64,000 bases of DNA from Nonlabens marinus S1-08 (lineage in GTDB: Bacteria; Bacteroidota; Bacteroidia; Flavobacteriales; Flavobacteriaceae), in assembly GCF_000831385.1 (NCBI RefSeq), contig NZ_AP014548.1:1789779-1853778 (forward strand). The letters run 5' to 3'. The notes below the pieces were generated by a model, which worked only from the letters and a program-made list of their open reading frames with translations, was not told where the DNA came from and ran no database searches. Of this stretch, positions 27,085 to 36,317 are shown piece after piece. The number at the start of each line of letters is the position of its first letter. The first letter of the stretch is position 1. Both the position numbers and the translations under genes were made by a program.

Positions 27085-28026
27085 ATGAATAAGCGATTTT
27101 TTAATCGGATTATTATTCCTGTTTATATACCTGATGAGCCCGATCAATATCACGAGGAATCTGATAAAATTTTTGAAATTTGTTTGAATAGCCTTCGTAA
27201 AACTATAAATCTAGAAAAGACAGCGATTACAGTAATTAACAATGGTCGATCATCAAGAGTTAAAAGCATAGTCTTTAATAACCATGATATTATAGATAAG
27301 TACGTGGAATATACTTTCAACAAAGGTAAAGTTTATCCCATACTAAATGAAGCCAGATCATGTTATGAGCCCTATATTACAATTTGTGATGCGGATGTAG
27401 CTTTCTTTGAAGGTTGGGAAAATGCTGTTTTCGATATCTTTAAAAAGTTTAAAAAAGCTGGTGTAGTCGCTCCTCTTCCGTGTCAAGGATTAGCCCTAAA
27501 TAATAATAGCACCTTGTTTTTTGACAATTATTTTTTAGGGAAAGTAAAGTACGGTAAAATTGTTAGTAAACTCGACAGTGAATTGTATATCAAAGGCTTA
27601 GGCAACTCCGCAGTCTACGAGAGAAATAATCGGGATTTTGATTGGATTCAGAAACAATATTTTTTAGAAAAGGATATTGTAGCTATTGTTGGATCAGGAC
27701 ATTTTGTGGCGACTTATAAGTCCAGTATATTTAAAGGAGATTATAGTTTCCCGAAAAAAGTATTTGAAAATGGATATGAGGATGAATTTATCGATAAGCT
27801 TGCCGACATAAACGGTTTTTATAGATTGTCAACACGTAAATCATATGCATTTCATATGGGTAATAAAGTAGATGACTACATTAATACGATAAAACAATCT
27901 CTAGATTCTTCTATTGAAATAAACGAATTTGAAATCGAATTCTCTACTTTCCAAAACACTAGAAATAAAACTTACTTTCTCAGAAACTTTGTTTTTAAGG
28001 GAATAAGGAAATTTTTCAATCTTTAA
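27085..28026 (+). CDS. GT2-like glycosyltransferase
   Basis: 313 residues from the ATG at 27085 (MNKRFFNRIIIPVYIPDE). An ATG at 27046, inside the previous gene, would add 13 residues without family character, so the later start is preferred with modest confidence. EICLNSLRKTINLEKTAITV and ITICDADVAFFEGWENAV (DXD motif) are of GT-A type. The C-terminal part contains SGHFVATYKSSIFKGDYSF and a likely acceptor region GYEDEFIDKLADINGF. It lies in the AT-rich block. The activity is inferred from fold motifs only. Confidence 0.75.
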   Translation: MNKRFFNRIIIPVYIPDEPDQYHEESDKIFEICLNSLRKTINLEKTAITVINNGRSSRVKSIVFNNHDIIDKYVEYTFNKGKVYPILNEARSCYEPYITICDADVAFFEGWENAVFDIFKKFKKAGVVAPLPCQGLALNNNSTLFFDNYFLGKVKYGKIVSKLDSELYIKGLGNSAVYERNNRDFDWIQKQYFLEKDIVAIVGSGHFVATYKSSIFKGDYSFPKKVFENGYEDEFIDKLADINGFYRLSTRKSYAFHMGNKVDDYINTIKQSLDSSIEINEFEIEFSTFQNTRNKTYFLRNFVFKGIRKFFNL

Positions 28027-28043
28027 GATTTAATATTAATTAT

Positions 28044-28727
28044 ATGTTTATAACACAGAGATTGAAAGAGGTAATATATCGTAGATACGACATCACATTT
28101 TCGAGAACAGGAGATGATATACAACTTTTAAAACTTGTTAACTTTGCACAACCTGGTACATATGTAGATGTTGGATGTTGGCACCCTATAAAGGCATCAA
28201 ATACTTATAGATTCTATGCTAGAGGTTGGAAGGGTATATGTATTGATGCGAACCCTTTAATCAAGACAACTTTTAATAAATACAGACCAAACGACAATTT
28301 TGTAAATTGCTTAATCGGTTCAGAGTCTTCTGTTGATATGGAGTATTTTTTGTTGGAGGAAGAATTTAGCTCAATGAATACCTTAGATTACCAATTTTTG
28401 TTGGATCATGGAATTCAGGATAAAATAAAGACAATCCTAAAGCTTCCAGTTTTATCTCTTAAATCAGTTCTTGATCAACACCTGACAACATCCGATAAGC
28501 TAGCATTTTTTGATGTAGACGTAGAGGGATACGATTTAGAGGTTTTAAAGTCCAATGACTGGCTAAAATATAGGCCAAAAGTTGTTATGGTAGAATCAAA
28601 CCTTAACATTGAAGAAGATTTGAAAAGTGAAGTTTATAGTTTTATGAAAAGCGTTGGATATCGATATATTGCTAAATCAGTGGTAAATAGAAGTTTAGAA
28701 AACACGTTTTTTATAGATGATAATTAA
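28044..28727 (+). CDS. FkbM-family methyltransferase
   Basis: 227 residues. GTYVDVGCWHPIKASNTYRF (about 38-57) is the SAM site in the form usual for FkbM enzymes, followed by GWKGICIDANPLIKTTF, FFDVDVEGYDLEVLKSNDW (the FkbM DVEG motif) and KVVMVESN. FkbM-type enzymes O-methylate sugars or small molecules. It lies between glycosyltransferases, 17 bases after the previous stop. Methylation of a sugar in the polymer is the likely role; the position is unknown. Confidence 0.9.
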   Translation: MFITQRLKEVIYRRYDITFSRTGDDIQLLKLVNFAQPGTYVDVGCWHPIKASNTYRFYARGWKGICIDANPLIKTTFNKYRPNDNFVNCLIGSESSVDMEYFLLEEEFSSMNTLDYQFLLDHGIQDKIKTILKLPVLSLKSVLDQHLTTSDKLAFFDVDVEGYDLEVLKSNDWLKYRPKVVMVESNLNIEEDLKSEVYSFMKSVGYRYIAKSVVNRSLENTFFIDDN

Positions 28728-28785
28728 TTGAATTTATTTTTTAGTTAATCAGCGCATTTTAACTTCTTGATACCACTTAAATTTT

Positions 28786-30030
28786 ATGTTTAAAAGAATC
28801 TTGATTCTTGCTGAGACTATAGACTCCAACTCAAGCAGTGCAGGAAAGGCAAACCATGCAATGATACAATCCTTACATGCTGCCGGTTTTAAAATTAAGA
28901 TATATCACTTCTCCCACGATCAAATTTATATAGATCAAATCGAAGTAACTCTAATAAAAGAAATTAAAAGTGACCTTAACTATTGGCTAAGTCGTTCGCA
29001 GCGAGTATTACAACGACTTTCAAAAAGGAATTTTTCAAAACAGTTAGAGAACTTATTCGGCTTTTCCTTTACTTTCAAAAATGACGCGTTTAGCATGGCA
29101 AGAGCTCTTGAAAAGGAAAGTATAACTGACTTTGATTTGCTCTTAACTTTAAGCAAAGGGGCTAGTTATAGAACACACGCAGCTCTTCTTAAGCTACCTC
29201 AATGGCATAACAAGTGGCTTGCTTACATTCACGATCCATATCCATTTCATTGGTATCCTAACCCGTATAACTGGATCGAGGCTGGGTATAAGTTTAAAGA
29301 AGCTTTTTTCGTTCAAGTTATAAAAAAGGCCCAATATCTTGGCTATCCATCACAAAATCTCGCCACATGGATGAGTGCTTTTAATGATCAGTTCGCCCAT
29401 AAAGCCGTGATTTTACCTCATCAGGCTGATGCAACCGATTTTGACATCAATAATTTACCAGAATTTTTTAATGTCCAAGATTTTAATGTTCTTCATGCTG
29501 GTAACCTAATGACCACGCGCGATCCACAGCCGCTCATACTGGCATGGAAAGAATTTATACTAGAAAACCCAAACGCTAAGAAAAATGCACGTCTCACGAT
29601 CGTAGGCCACTCCCAGCATTTTAGAACTCAATTAGAACTTGCTGCGGCTCAAGATGAGTCAATCATTATACAGCCTTTTTATATGGATTATAAGGTGGTG
29701 CGTGCTATGGAATCTTTTGCTTCTGTAAATATAATTTTGGAAGCTGTTGCCAAAGAAAGTCCTTTCCTACCTGGTAAATTCCCGGGACTTGTGATAGCAA
29801 ATGCACCTATACTGCACTTGGGACCATCTAACAGCGAAACAAGAAGGCTATTGGGAAAGAATTACCTCTATGCGGCCGAAGCCGATGATGTTCAATATAT
29901 CAAAGAACTATTGAATAATTTATTTAACAAATGGCAGGCCTGTGATAAGGTTCTTTTGCTGGATCGCGCTGACCTAGATGAATATGTGTCGCCAATTTTT
30001 TTAAAGCAGCAGATTCAAAAGTTAAACTAG
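28786..30030 (+). CDS. GT4-like glycosyltransferase
   Basis: 414 residues. N-terminal Rossmann half begins KRILILAETIDSNSSSAGKA, with KWLAYIHDPYPFHWYPNPYN near the centre. The C-terminal half has NVLHAGNLMTTRDPQPLILA, ARLTIVGHSQHF and ESPFLPGKFPGLVIANAPIL in place of the usual EX7E motif. The layout is that of GT-B transferases, but the signature is weak, so the donor site may be unusual. A 58-base gap before it is AT-rich and shows no clear promoter. Function assigned by general pattern only. Confidence 0.7.
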   Translation: MFKRILILAETIDSNSSSAGKANHAMIQSLHAAGFKIKIYHFSHDQIYIDQIEVTLIKEIKSDLNYWLSRSQRVLQRLSKRNFSKQLENLFGFSFTFKNDAFSMARALEKESITDFDLLLTLSKGASYRTHAALLKLPQWHNKWLAYIHDPYPFHWYPNPYNWIEAGYKFKEAFFVQVIKKAQYLGYPSQNLATWMSAFNDQFAHKAVILPHQADATDFDINNLPEFFNVQDFNVLHAGNLMTTRDPQPLILAWKEFILENPNAKKNARLTIVGHSQHFRTQLELAAAQDESIIIQPFYMDYKVVRAMESFASVNIILEAVAKESPFLPGKFPGLVIANAPILHLGPSNSETRRLLGKNYLYAAEADDVQYIKELLNNLFNKWQACDKVLLLDRADLDEYVSPIFLKQQIQKLN

Positions 30031-30031
30031 G

Positions 30032-30943
30032 ATGAAAAAGATAAGCCTTCTCATTGCTACAAAAAACCGAAAGGAATCTCTGGCCTATACTTTGGAGAAG
30101 TGTTCATTTTTAGTTCAAGATCCAGAAGTTGAATGTATAATTTGTGATGACGGATCTAGTGATGGAACCTCCCAATTCTTGCAGCAGCATTATCCTCATA
30201 TCACAATCTTAAGACATGAGACCAGTAATGGGATACATAGCTGTCGCAATAGCATGTTTGAAAAAGTGAGCACTCCATTTGCTATAACTGTAGATGATGA
30301 TATTCATTTCTTGAAAAAGATTAAAATAGAAGAAATATTAGAATTCTTTCAAGACCATCAGGATGCGGCAGTAATGGCGTTTCGGATTTTTTGGGGTATT
30401 GAAGCTCCTCATATTATTGAACATCAGGATGTGATAGAACGCGTTCGATCATTCGGTGCAGGTGCTCACGCGATGAGAATGAGCGATTGGAAAAAAATAC
30501 GTATGCTGCCTGAATGGTTTGAATTTTATGGAGAAGAAGATTTAATGGCGCTGGAGTTATTTAAACAAGAAAGGTATATTTATTACTACCCTGACATAGG
30601 AGTTCACCATCGTGTAGATCTTAAAACGCGCAAACTAGATAGACAGGACTATTATACCAGATTACGTAAAGGAATACGTTCTGGATGGTACTTGTATGCG
30701 ATGTATTACCCAGTGAGAAAAGGCCTATTAAAAATCGCATATTCTCTATATTCCAAGCTGAAGAATTTTGTGTTTCATGGTGATCTAAAAATGGCTCAAA
30801 CTCTATTTTACGTAATTAAAGATTTTACCCTTCATATTTTTTCGTATAAAAATGAATCTAGGTTAACATCTAAAGAATTAAAATTATACGAAAAGTTACC
30901 AGAGGCAAAAATCTATTGGTTACCCAAAGATCAAAATTCATGA
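30032..30943 (+). CDS. glycosyltransferase family 2
   Basis: 303 residues. ISLLIATKNRKESLAYTLEK, CIICDDGSSDGTSQFL, then SNGIHSCRNSMFEKVSTPFA and the metal site ITVDDDIHFLKKIKIEE. The acceptor region is EWFEFYGEEDLMALELFKQE. The C-terminus (about 215-303) is basic and amphipathic and may sit on the membrane. It overlaps the neuA start by four bases (ATGA), joining the AT-rich glycosyltransferase block to the sialic-acid genes. Confidence 0.86.
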   Translation: MKKISLLIATKNRKESLAYTLEKCSFLVQDPEVECIICDDGSSDGTSQFLQQHYPHITILRHETSNGIHSCRNSMFEKVSTPFAITVDDDIHFLKKIKIEEILEFFQDHQDAAVMAFRIFWGIEAPHIIEHQDVIERVRSFGAGAHAMRMSDWKKIRMLPEWFEFYGEEDLMALELFKQERYIYYYPDIGVHHRVDLKTRKLDRQDYYTRLRKGIRSGWYLYAMYYPVRKGLLKIAYSLYSKLKNFVFHGDLKMAQTLFYVIKDFTLHIFSYKNESRLTSKELKLYEKLPEAKIYWLPKDQNS

Positions 30944-31608
30944 AAACCCTAACCATCATCCCAGCACGAGGCGGTTCTAAACGACTGCCAGGAAAGAATC
31001 TCATGGAATTGGGAAGTCAAACGCTGCTGGAACATAGCATCGCTTTCGCGAAAGCGAACTCCTCCTACATGGATGCAATAGTTGTCTCTACTGATGATGA
31101 AGCCATAGCAAAAGTTGCCGAAAGTCATGGTGTTGCTGTGGTGATGCGACCAGCTGTGTTGGCTAGCGATACGAGCACTACGGTAGAAGCCTTGAAACAC
31201 GTATTGGAGCAACCCGATTATCCAGAAGTGGAAACCCTTATTTTATTACAACCCACTAATCCGCTGAGACCATCGAGCCTATTGGAAGACGCAATGGAGA
31301 CTTGGAACTCGCACCCTTTAGATACGCTATTCACTTGTAGCAGGATGACCCACAAATTTGGTTCTATTAAAAACAACCAATTTCATCCTGAAAATTATAG
31401 GTACGGTCAACGCTCTCAAGATCTAAAGCCCTTGTTTTATGAGAATGGGTTGTTATATATCTGTTCTGCCAAAAGTATTAAGAAGGGAATTATGATCGAT
31501 GAAAACCATTATGCGATGGTAGTTGACCATGAATATGCCAGTATTGATATAGACAATCAGGCAGATCTTGATTATGCTCGTTATATTTGGCAACGAGATA
31601 ATTCCTAG
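30940..31608 (+). CDS. neuA: N-acylneuraminate cytidylyltransferase (CMP-sialic acid synthetase)
   Basis: 222 residues from the ATG at 30940, which gives the exact family start MKTLTIIPARGGSKRLPGKN. This P-loop-like motif binds CTP. LLQPTNPLRPSSLLEDAM and the C-terminal SIDIDNQADLDYARYI are also diagnostic. The enzyme activates a nonulosonic acid with CMP for transfer. neuB and neuC follow, so the substrate is most likely N-acetylneuraminate; legionaminic or pseudaminic acid would need extra genes not seen here. Palindrome copy 6 encodes IAFAKANS in the first helix. Confidence 0.93.
   Translation: MKTLTIIPARGGSKRLPGKNLMELGSQTLLEHSIAFAKANSSYMDAIVVSTDDEAIAKVAESHGVAVVMRPAVLASDTSTTVEALKHVLEQPDYPEVETLILLQPTNPLRPSSLLEDAMETWNSHPLDTLFTCSRMTHKFGSIKNNQFHPENYRYGQRSQDLKPLFYENGLLYICSAKSIKKGIMIDENHYAMVVDHEYASIDIDNQADLDYARYIWQRDNS
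31041..31056. repeat. FAKA palindrome, copy 6
   Basis: CGCTTTCGCGAAAGCG in neuA, read as IAFAKAN. Confidence 0.95.
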
Positions 31609-31617
31609 AGAGTTCCC

Positions 31618-32664
31618 ATGTCCCAAAATCCCATATTTCAGATTGCCCAAAGAAAAGTAGGGACAAATTATGCTCCTTTGGTTATTGCAGAAATAGGGAT
31701 CAACCACAACGGATCTCTTAAAATCGCCAAGGAAATGGTGGATGCCGCTGCCCGTGCTGGCGTGGAAGTAGTAAAGCACCAAACCCATATCGTTGAAGAC
31801 GAGATGTCTGGCGCCGCAAAAAAGGTAATTCCCGGCAATGCTGATATTTCCATTTATGAAATCATGGAGGCTTGTTCCCTTAATGAGGAAGACGAGATTG
31901 CCCTAAAGGATTATGTGGAAGAAAAGGGAATGCTTTTTATCTCTACTCCTTTTTCACGTGCCGCTGCTGACCGTTTAGAGTGTATGAATGTGGTGGCCTA
32001 TAAAATAGGGAGCGGCGAGTGTAATAACTACCCGCTGCTGGAGCATATTGCTAGCTTTGGTAAACCTGTTATTTTAAGTACAGGAATGAATACCATAGAA
32101 AGTGTTTCAAAAGCGGTAGCCATTTTTGATAAACATCAAGTTCCCGTAGCGGTGCTGCATACCACAAACCTATATCCTACACCACCGCACCTGGTACGAC
32201 TAGGAGCCATGCAGGAACTCCACCAGGCGTTTCCCGATAAGGTATTTGGCCTTTCAGACCATACCTTGGGTAATATTGCGTGTCTGGGTGCGGTAGCCCA
32301 TGGTGCATCTATTTTGGAACGACATTTTACAGATCATATGCAACGCACAGGACCAGATATAGTTTGTTCCATGGATGAACAAGCCTGCGCAGATTTGATA
32401 CAGCAAAGTGCTCTTATGGCACAGATGCGAGGTGGTCATAAAGGTCCAGCAGCAGAGGAACAAGTGACTATCGACTTTGCCTTTGCTACCGTTTGCACGA
32501 TTGCACCCATCAAAAAAGGAGAGGTATTTACTAAAGAAAATATTTGGGTAAAGCGACCTGGGACTGGTGAAATCCTAGCAGCAGAGTATGATGACATTTT
32601 AGGGAAAAAGGCGCTGAGTGATATTGGGCTGGATGAGCAATTGACCTATAAAGACATCGGGTAG
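31618..32664 (+). CDS. neuB: N-acetylneuraminate synthase (NeuB)
   Basis: 348 residues. Condenses phosphoenolpyruvate with ManNAc (or a related sugar) to give sialic acid. The TIM-barrel domain shows [19 protein letters not shown] (about 22-40), [45 protein letters not shown] and [19 protein letters not shown]. The C-terminal SAF/antifreeze-like domain (about 285-348) contains [19 protein letters not shown]. It starts 9 bases after neuA and ends directly at the neuC ATG. NeuB and legionaminate synthase are hard to separate by eye; context favours NeuB. Confidence 0.92.
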   Translation: MSQNPIFQIAQRKVGTNYAPLVIAEIGINHNGSLKIAKEMVDAAARAGVEVVKHQTHIVEDEMSGAAKKVIPGNADISIYEIMEACSLNEEDEIALKDYVEEKGMLFISTPFSRAAADRLECMNVVAYKIGSGECNNYPLLEHIASFGKPVILSTGMNTIESVSKAVAIFDKHQVPVAVLHTTNLYPTPPHLVRLGAMQELHQAFPDKVFGLSDHTLGNIACLGAVAHGASILERHFTDHMQRTGPDIVCSMDEQACADLIQQSALMAQMRGGHKGPAAEEQVTIDFAFATVCTIAPIKKGEVFTKENIWVKRPGTGEILAAEYDDILGKKALSDIGLDEQLTYKDIG

Positions 32665-33792
32665 ATGAAAAAAATTGCATTTCTTACCGGTACACGAGCA
32701 GATTTTGGAAAGCTGAAATCACTGATTACGGCAGTGGATCAAAGTCCGCTTTTGGAGTATTCCATATTTGCGACGGGAATGCATTTGATGGACCTTTATG
32801 GTCGTACGGTCATAGAGATTGAAAAAGCAGGTTTTAAAAATATTTATAAAGCCTCCAATTCTACTGCAGAGACCACCATGGATCTAACGCTGGCAAGAAC
32901 CATTGAAGAGTTTTCCAAATTTATAAAGGAAACCAAGCCAGACTTGATCGTAGTTCACGGCGATCGGGTGGAAACCCTTGCGGGAGCCATTTCAGGATCC
33001 CTCAACAATATATTGGTGGCCCATGTGGAAGGTGGTGAGATTTCTGGTACTGTTGACGAGCTATTGCGGCATGCGGTGAGCAAAATGAGTCACATCCACT
33101 TTGTTTCCAACGATACCGCTGCCCGCAGGTTGCGCCAAATGGGGGAGCTGGATGAATCGATTATTACCACAGGTTCTCCAGATCTGGATATCCTATTTTC
33201 AGCTCAGCTGCCCGACCTAAAAACCGCGATGGATTATTATGGGATTCCGTTTGAGGAGTATGCCATTGCCCTATACCATCCAGTGACCACAAATGCCCAG
33301 AACAAAAAGGATGCCCGCAGTTTTGTGGATGCTCTTCTACGAGACGATTCCAATTACGTGGTGATCTATCCAAACAACGATTTGGGTTCCAATGATATTT
33401 TAGAAGAGTATGCCCGCTTTCGCGAAAGCGGAAAACGATTCAAACTATTTCCTTCCCTGAAATTTGAGTATTTCATCACATTATTGAAACACGCACGCTT
33501 TCTCATAGGGAATAGCAGCGCTGGGATTCATGAATCACCTTATTTAGGGGTGCCTACCGTCAATATAGGTCGAAGACAGGAAAACCGTGATCTAGATAAT
33601 GATACCATTATTCATACGTTAAGCGATCCTAATGCTATTTTGGAAGGTGTTTCCAAAGCCAAAAAACAAAAACTAAAACCACGTAAAATACATCAACAGG
33701 TTACTGCAGCTCACCATTTTATAAAAGTGTTGGAACAGCCAACTATCTGGGGAATAGATCATCAAAAACAGTTTAGGGACTTGAGCGTTTAA
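32665..33792 (+). CDS. neuC: UDP-N-acetylglucosamine 2-epimerase, hydrolysing (NeuC)
   Basis: 375 residues. MKKIAFLTGTRADFGKLKSL is the NeuC-type start (GTRADFGK, where the non-hydrolysing WecB has GTRPEAIK). LIVVHGDRVETLAGAISG, HVEGGEISGTVDELLRHAVS, GSPDLDIL and GNSSAGIHESPYLGVPTVNI complete the family set. It turns UDP-GlcNAc into ManNAc and UDP, the substrate for NeuB. Palindrome copy 7 places RFRESG at about residues 252-257 without loss of frame. Confidence 0.93.
   Translation: MKKIAFLTGTRADFGKLKSLITAVDQSPLLEYSIFATGMHLMDLYGRTVIEIEKAGFKNIYKASNSTAETTMDLTLARTIEEFSKFIKETKPDLIVVHGDRVETLAGAISGSLNNILVAHVEGGEISGTVDELLRHAVSKMSHIHFVSNDTAARRLRQMGELDESIITTGSPDLDILFSAQLPDLKTAMDYYGIPFEEYAIALYHPVTTNAQNKKDARSFVDALLRDDSNYVVIYPNNDLGSNDILEEYARFRESGKRFKLFPSLKFEYFITLLKHARFLIGNSSAGIHESPYLGVPTVNIGRRQENRDLDNDTIIHTLSDPNAILEGVSKAKKQKLKPRKIHQQVTAAHHFIKVLEQPTIWGIDHQKQFRDLSV
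33415..33430. repeat. FAKA palindrome, copy 7
   Basis: CGCTTTCGCGAAAGCG in neuC, in the frame that reads ARFRESG. Confidence 0.95.
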
Positions 33793-35208
33793 ATGAGCAA
33801 TAGTTCCAAACATAGCACTTTAGGTTTAGTTATTACAGATGGCGTAGGCTACCGTAATTTCCTTTTGAGTGATTTTCCCAAGGCGGTAGCTTCATCTTTC
33901 GAAAAAGTGGTGCTGTTTTCAGGATTACCTGCTAGTGCTTTTGAACAGTTGGATGTTACACGATTTACGATTGTGGAATTACCCATATATAGAGAGACGA
34001 AACGACAATGGTTTTGGCGAAAGCTGCGGGAGATCGCCCATTTGAGAATGTTTCCCAACAATGATGGAATAAGGGATAATCTGTCTATGAATTACCGCAC
34101 TGGCTGGCGTCCCAACGATATTTTAGTTAAGATCATCTATGCATGGACGTGGATCAATCCGTCAGAGAAAGCCGTGCAACAATTTGAAAAGTACCGCAAC
34201 AATTGTTTGAATGATAGCCCTGAACAAACGATTGTCGACAATCTATTGGACAATTACCCAGTGGATCTTCTGTTTTTCACACACCAGCGGCCACCATTTA
34301 TTGCGCTTCTTACCATAGCAGCAGAAAAACGCAAAATACCTACAGCTACCTTTATTTTCTCTTGGGATAACCTTGCTTCCAAGGGTAGAATGGCTTCCAC
34401 TTTTGATCATTACCTCACGTGGAGTGAATTGATGAAGAATGATCTCCTCTATTTTTACAAAAACGTTAGTGAATCTCAGGTTCACGTGGTGGGAACACCA
34501 CAATTTGAGCCTTACGTGTTGGAAGAATTTCACCGGGATAGAAATTGGTTGTTGAATAAATTCGATCTTGATCCTGACAAAAAAACGATCTGCTACAGTT
34601 GCGCGGATAAATCTATAGGCCCTAACGATCCCATAGTGATTGCATCCATAGCCCAAGCAATAGATAACAAGGAAATAGAAGGCGCCCAGCTATTGGTACG
34701 TACCTCACCAGCCGAAGATCCCGACAGGTTCAAGGAAGTAAAAGATAATTATCCAGAAATCAAATGGAACTACCCTCGATGGAAACTCACTAGGGAGAAC
34801 CATCCTGAACCTTGGAGTCAGCGCATTCCCGATAGGGAGGACATAGCAGAGTTGAGATCAGTTTTAGAATATTCCGACATTAATGTCAATATGTGCTCTA
34901 CCATGAGTCTGGACTTCATGATCTTTGATAAACCCGTAATCAATACGGTTTTTGGGAATCCAGAGAATGGTTTATACAATGACCAGCGGTTTTTAAAATA
35001 TCAACATTATAAAACAGTGATAGAAAGCGGTGCCGTGAGTATAGCAAAAAATAAACAAGAATTAATCGACCAAATCAATTTTTCGCTTGAAAATCCTACC
35101 GCAAGACTTAAACAACAAAGAGAATTGGTTAAGTTGCAAATAAGTAAACCATTAGAAGGAACCTCAAAAAGGATCAGTACTGAACTAGCAAAATTAATCT
35201 CCCGTTGA
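33793..35208 (+). CDS. GT-B-type transferase of unknown specificity, next to neuABC
   Basis: 471 residues with no signal peptide. The N-terminus LGLVITDGVGYRNFLLSDF is followed by VDLLFFTHQRPPFIALLTIA and ATFIFSWDNLASKGRMAST. The C-terminal half has YSDINVNMCSTMSLDFMIFD followed by KPVINTVFGN, which resembles the S/T-rich nucleotide-sugar motif of capsule-type transferases such as CDP-glycerol or sialyl/Kdo transferases. It begins on the base after the neuC stop, so it may use the CMP-sugar made by NeuA. I cannot assign a known family; a sialyltransferase-like role is a guess from position and this motif. Confidence 0.6.
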   Translation: MSNSSKHSTLGLVITDGVGYRNFLLSDFPKAVASSFEKVVLFSGLPASAFEQLDVTRFTIVELPIYRETKRQWFWRKLREIAHLRMFPNNDGIRDNLSMNYRTGWRPNDILVKIIYAWTWINPSEKAVQQFEKYRNNCLNDSPEQTIVDNLLDNYPVDLLFFTHQRPPFIALLTIAAEKRKIPTATFIFSWDNLASKGRMASTFDHYLTWSELMKNDLLYFYKNVSESQVHVVGTPQFEPYVLEEFHRDRNWLLNKFDLDPDKKTICYSCADKSIGPNDPIVIASIAQAIDNKEIEGAQLLVRTSPAEDPDRFKEVKDNYPEIKWNYPRWKLTRENHPEPWSQRIPDREDIAELRSVLEYSDINVNMCSTMSLDFMIFDKPVINTVFGNPENGLYNDQRFLKYQHYKTVIESGAVSIAKNKQELIDQINFSLENPTARLKQQRELVKLQISKPLEGTSKRISTELAKLISR

Positions 35209-36317
35209 AAATAAAAGTCCTGATCGTATTTGGTACTAGACCTGAAGCCATAAAAATGGTGCCAGTGATTAAGTCTTTTAGAGCAGATGACGCCTTTGAA
35301 ACCATTGTTTGCAATACCGCACAGCACCGCGAGATGACTGATCAAGTGCTGGAATTTTTCTCCCTCAAAGGAGATTACGATCTGGACATCATGCAAAAAG
35401 AGCAATCTCTTAATGGTCTAATGGGCAGGTTAATTACAAAACTGGACAATGTCTTAGAAGAGGTTATCCCTGATATAGTTCTTGTGCATGGTGACACCAG
35501 TACTTGTCTGGCAGCAACCCTGGCGAGCTTCCATAAACAGATTCCTGTAGGTCACGTGGAGGCTGGTTTGCGTACGTATGATTTTACCCAGCCATTTCCT
35601 GAGGAAATGAATCGCCAAGTCTGTGATAAGTTGGCCACCTTACATTTTGCTCCCACAGACAATGCGGTTGCTGCGCTCCTTCAAGAAGGGGTAAAGAGCA
35701 ATTCAATTTTCAAGACCGGCAACACTATCGTTGATGCAGTTGAACTTGCATTACCCATGATTAAAAACAATCATCCACGTATCCAGCAAATGGACAGCTG
35801 GTTAAATCCAAGTTCACGATTAATTCTAGTCACAGGCCACCGTCGAGAGAATTTCGGTAAGGCACTTCTGGAGGTAATAGGAGCACTCAAAGAAATTTCA
35901 GAGTTGGATAACGTGCAACTTGTTTATCCAGTACACCTCAATCCTAATGTTCAAGATCCAGTATATGATCTGTTGGGTAATATATATAATTTATTATTGT
36001 GTGATCCCTTGGATTATGAGAGCTTTCTATGGCTTATGAAGCGTTGTGATTTTATAATTACCGATAGTGGAGGGATTCAGGAAGAGGCTACGGTTTTAGG
36101 GAAAAATGTGCTAATCACTAGAAATACTACGGAAAGGCAAGAAGCTGTAACAGCAGGTTTTGTCAAATTAGTAGGCACTGATAAGGGTAAAATAGTAAAA
36201 GAGGCTATTCATCTTCTCCAGCAGTCGCCACAAAAGCAGGATAAAGACAATCCTTACGGGAGTGGCGATGCAGCCACCCAGATTCTAAATGCGGTGAAAA
36301 CTCATTTTATTGTATAA
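35205..36317 (+). CDS. wecB: UDP-N-acetylglucosamine 2-epimerase, non-hydrolysing
   Basis: 370 residues. The start is TTG overlapping the previous TGA (TTGA) and gives the family N-terminus KIKVLIVFGTRPEAIKMVPV. TAQHREMTDQVLEFF, VLVHGDTSTCLAATLASF, GHVEAGLRTYDFTQPFPEEM, VTGHRRENFGKAL (catalytic His) and ITDSGGIQEEATVLGKNVL are all present. It interconverts UDP-GlcNAc and UDP-ManNAc, supplying ManNAc residues for the polymer. It acts beside NeuC, which makes free ManNAc, so two different ManNAc routes are encoded. Confidence 0.94.
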   Translation: MKIKVLIVFGTRPEAIKMVPVIKSFRADDAFETIVCNTAQHREMTDQVLEFFSLKGDYDLDIMQKEQSLNGLMGRLITKLDNVLEEVIPDIVLVHGDTSTCLAATLASFHKQIPVGHVEAGLRTYDFTQPFPEEMNRQVCDKLATLHFAPTDNAVAALLQEGVKSNSIFKTGNTIVDAVELALPMIKNNHPRIQQMDSWLNPSSRLILVTGHRRENFGKALLEVIGALKEISELDNVQLVYPVHLNPNVQDPVYDLLGNIYNLLLCDPLDYESFLWLMKRCDFIITDSGGIQEEATVLGKNVLITRNTTERQEAVTAGFVKLVGTDKGKIVKEAIHLLQQSPQKQDKDNPYGSGDAATQILNAVKTHFIV

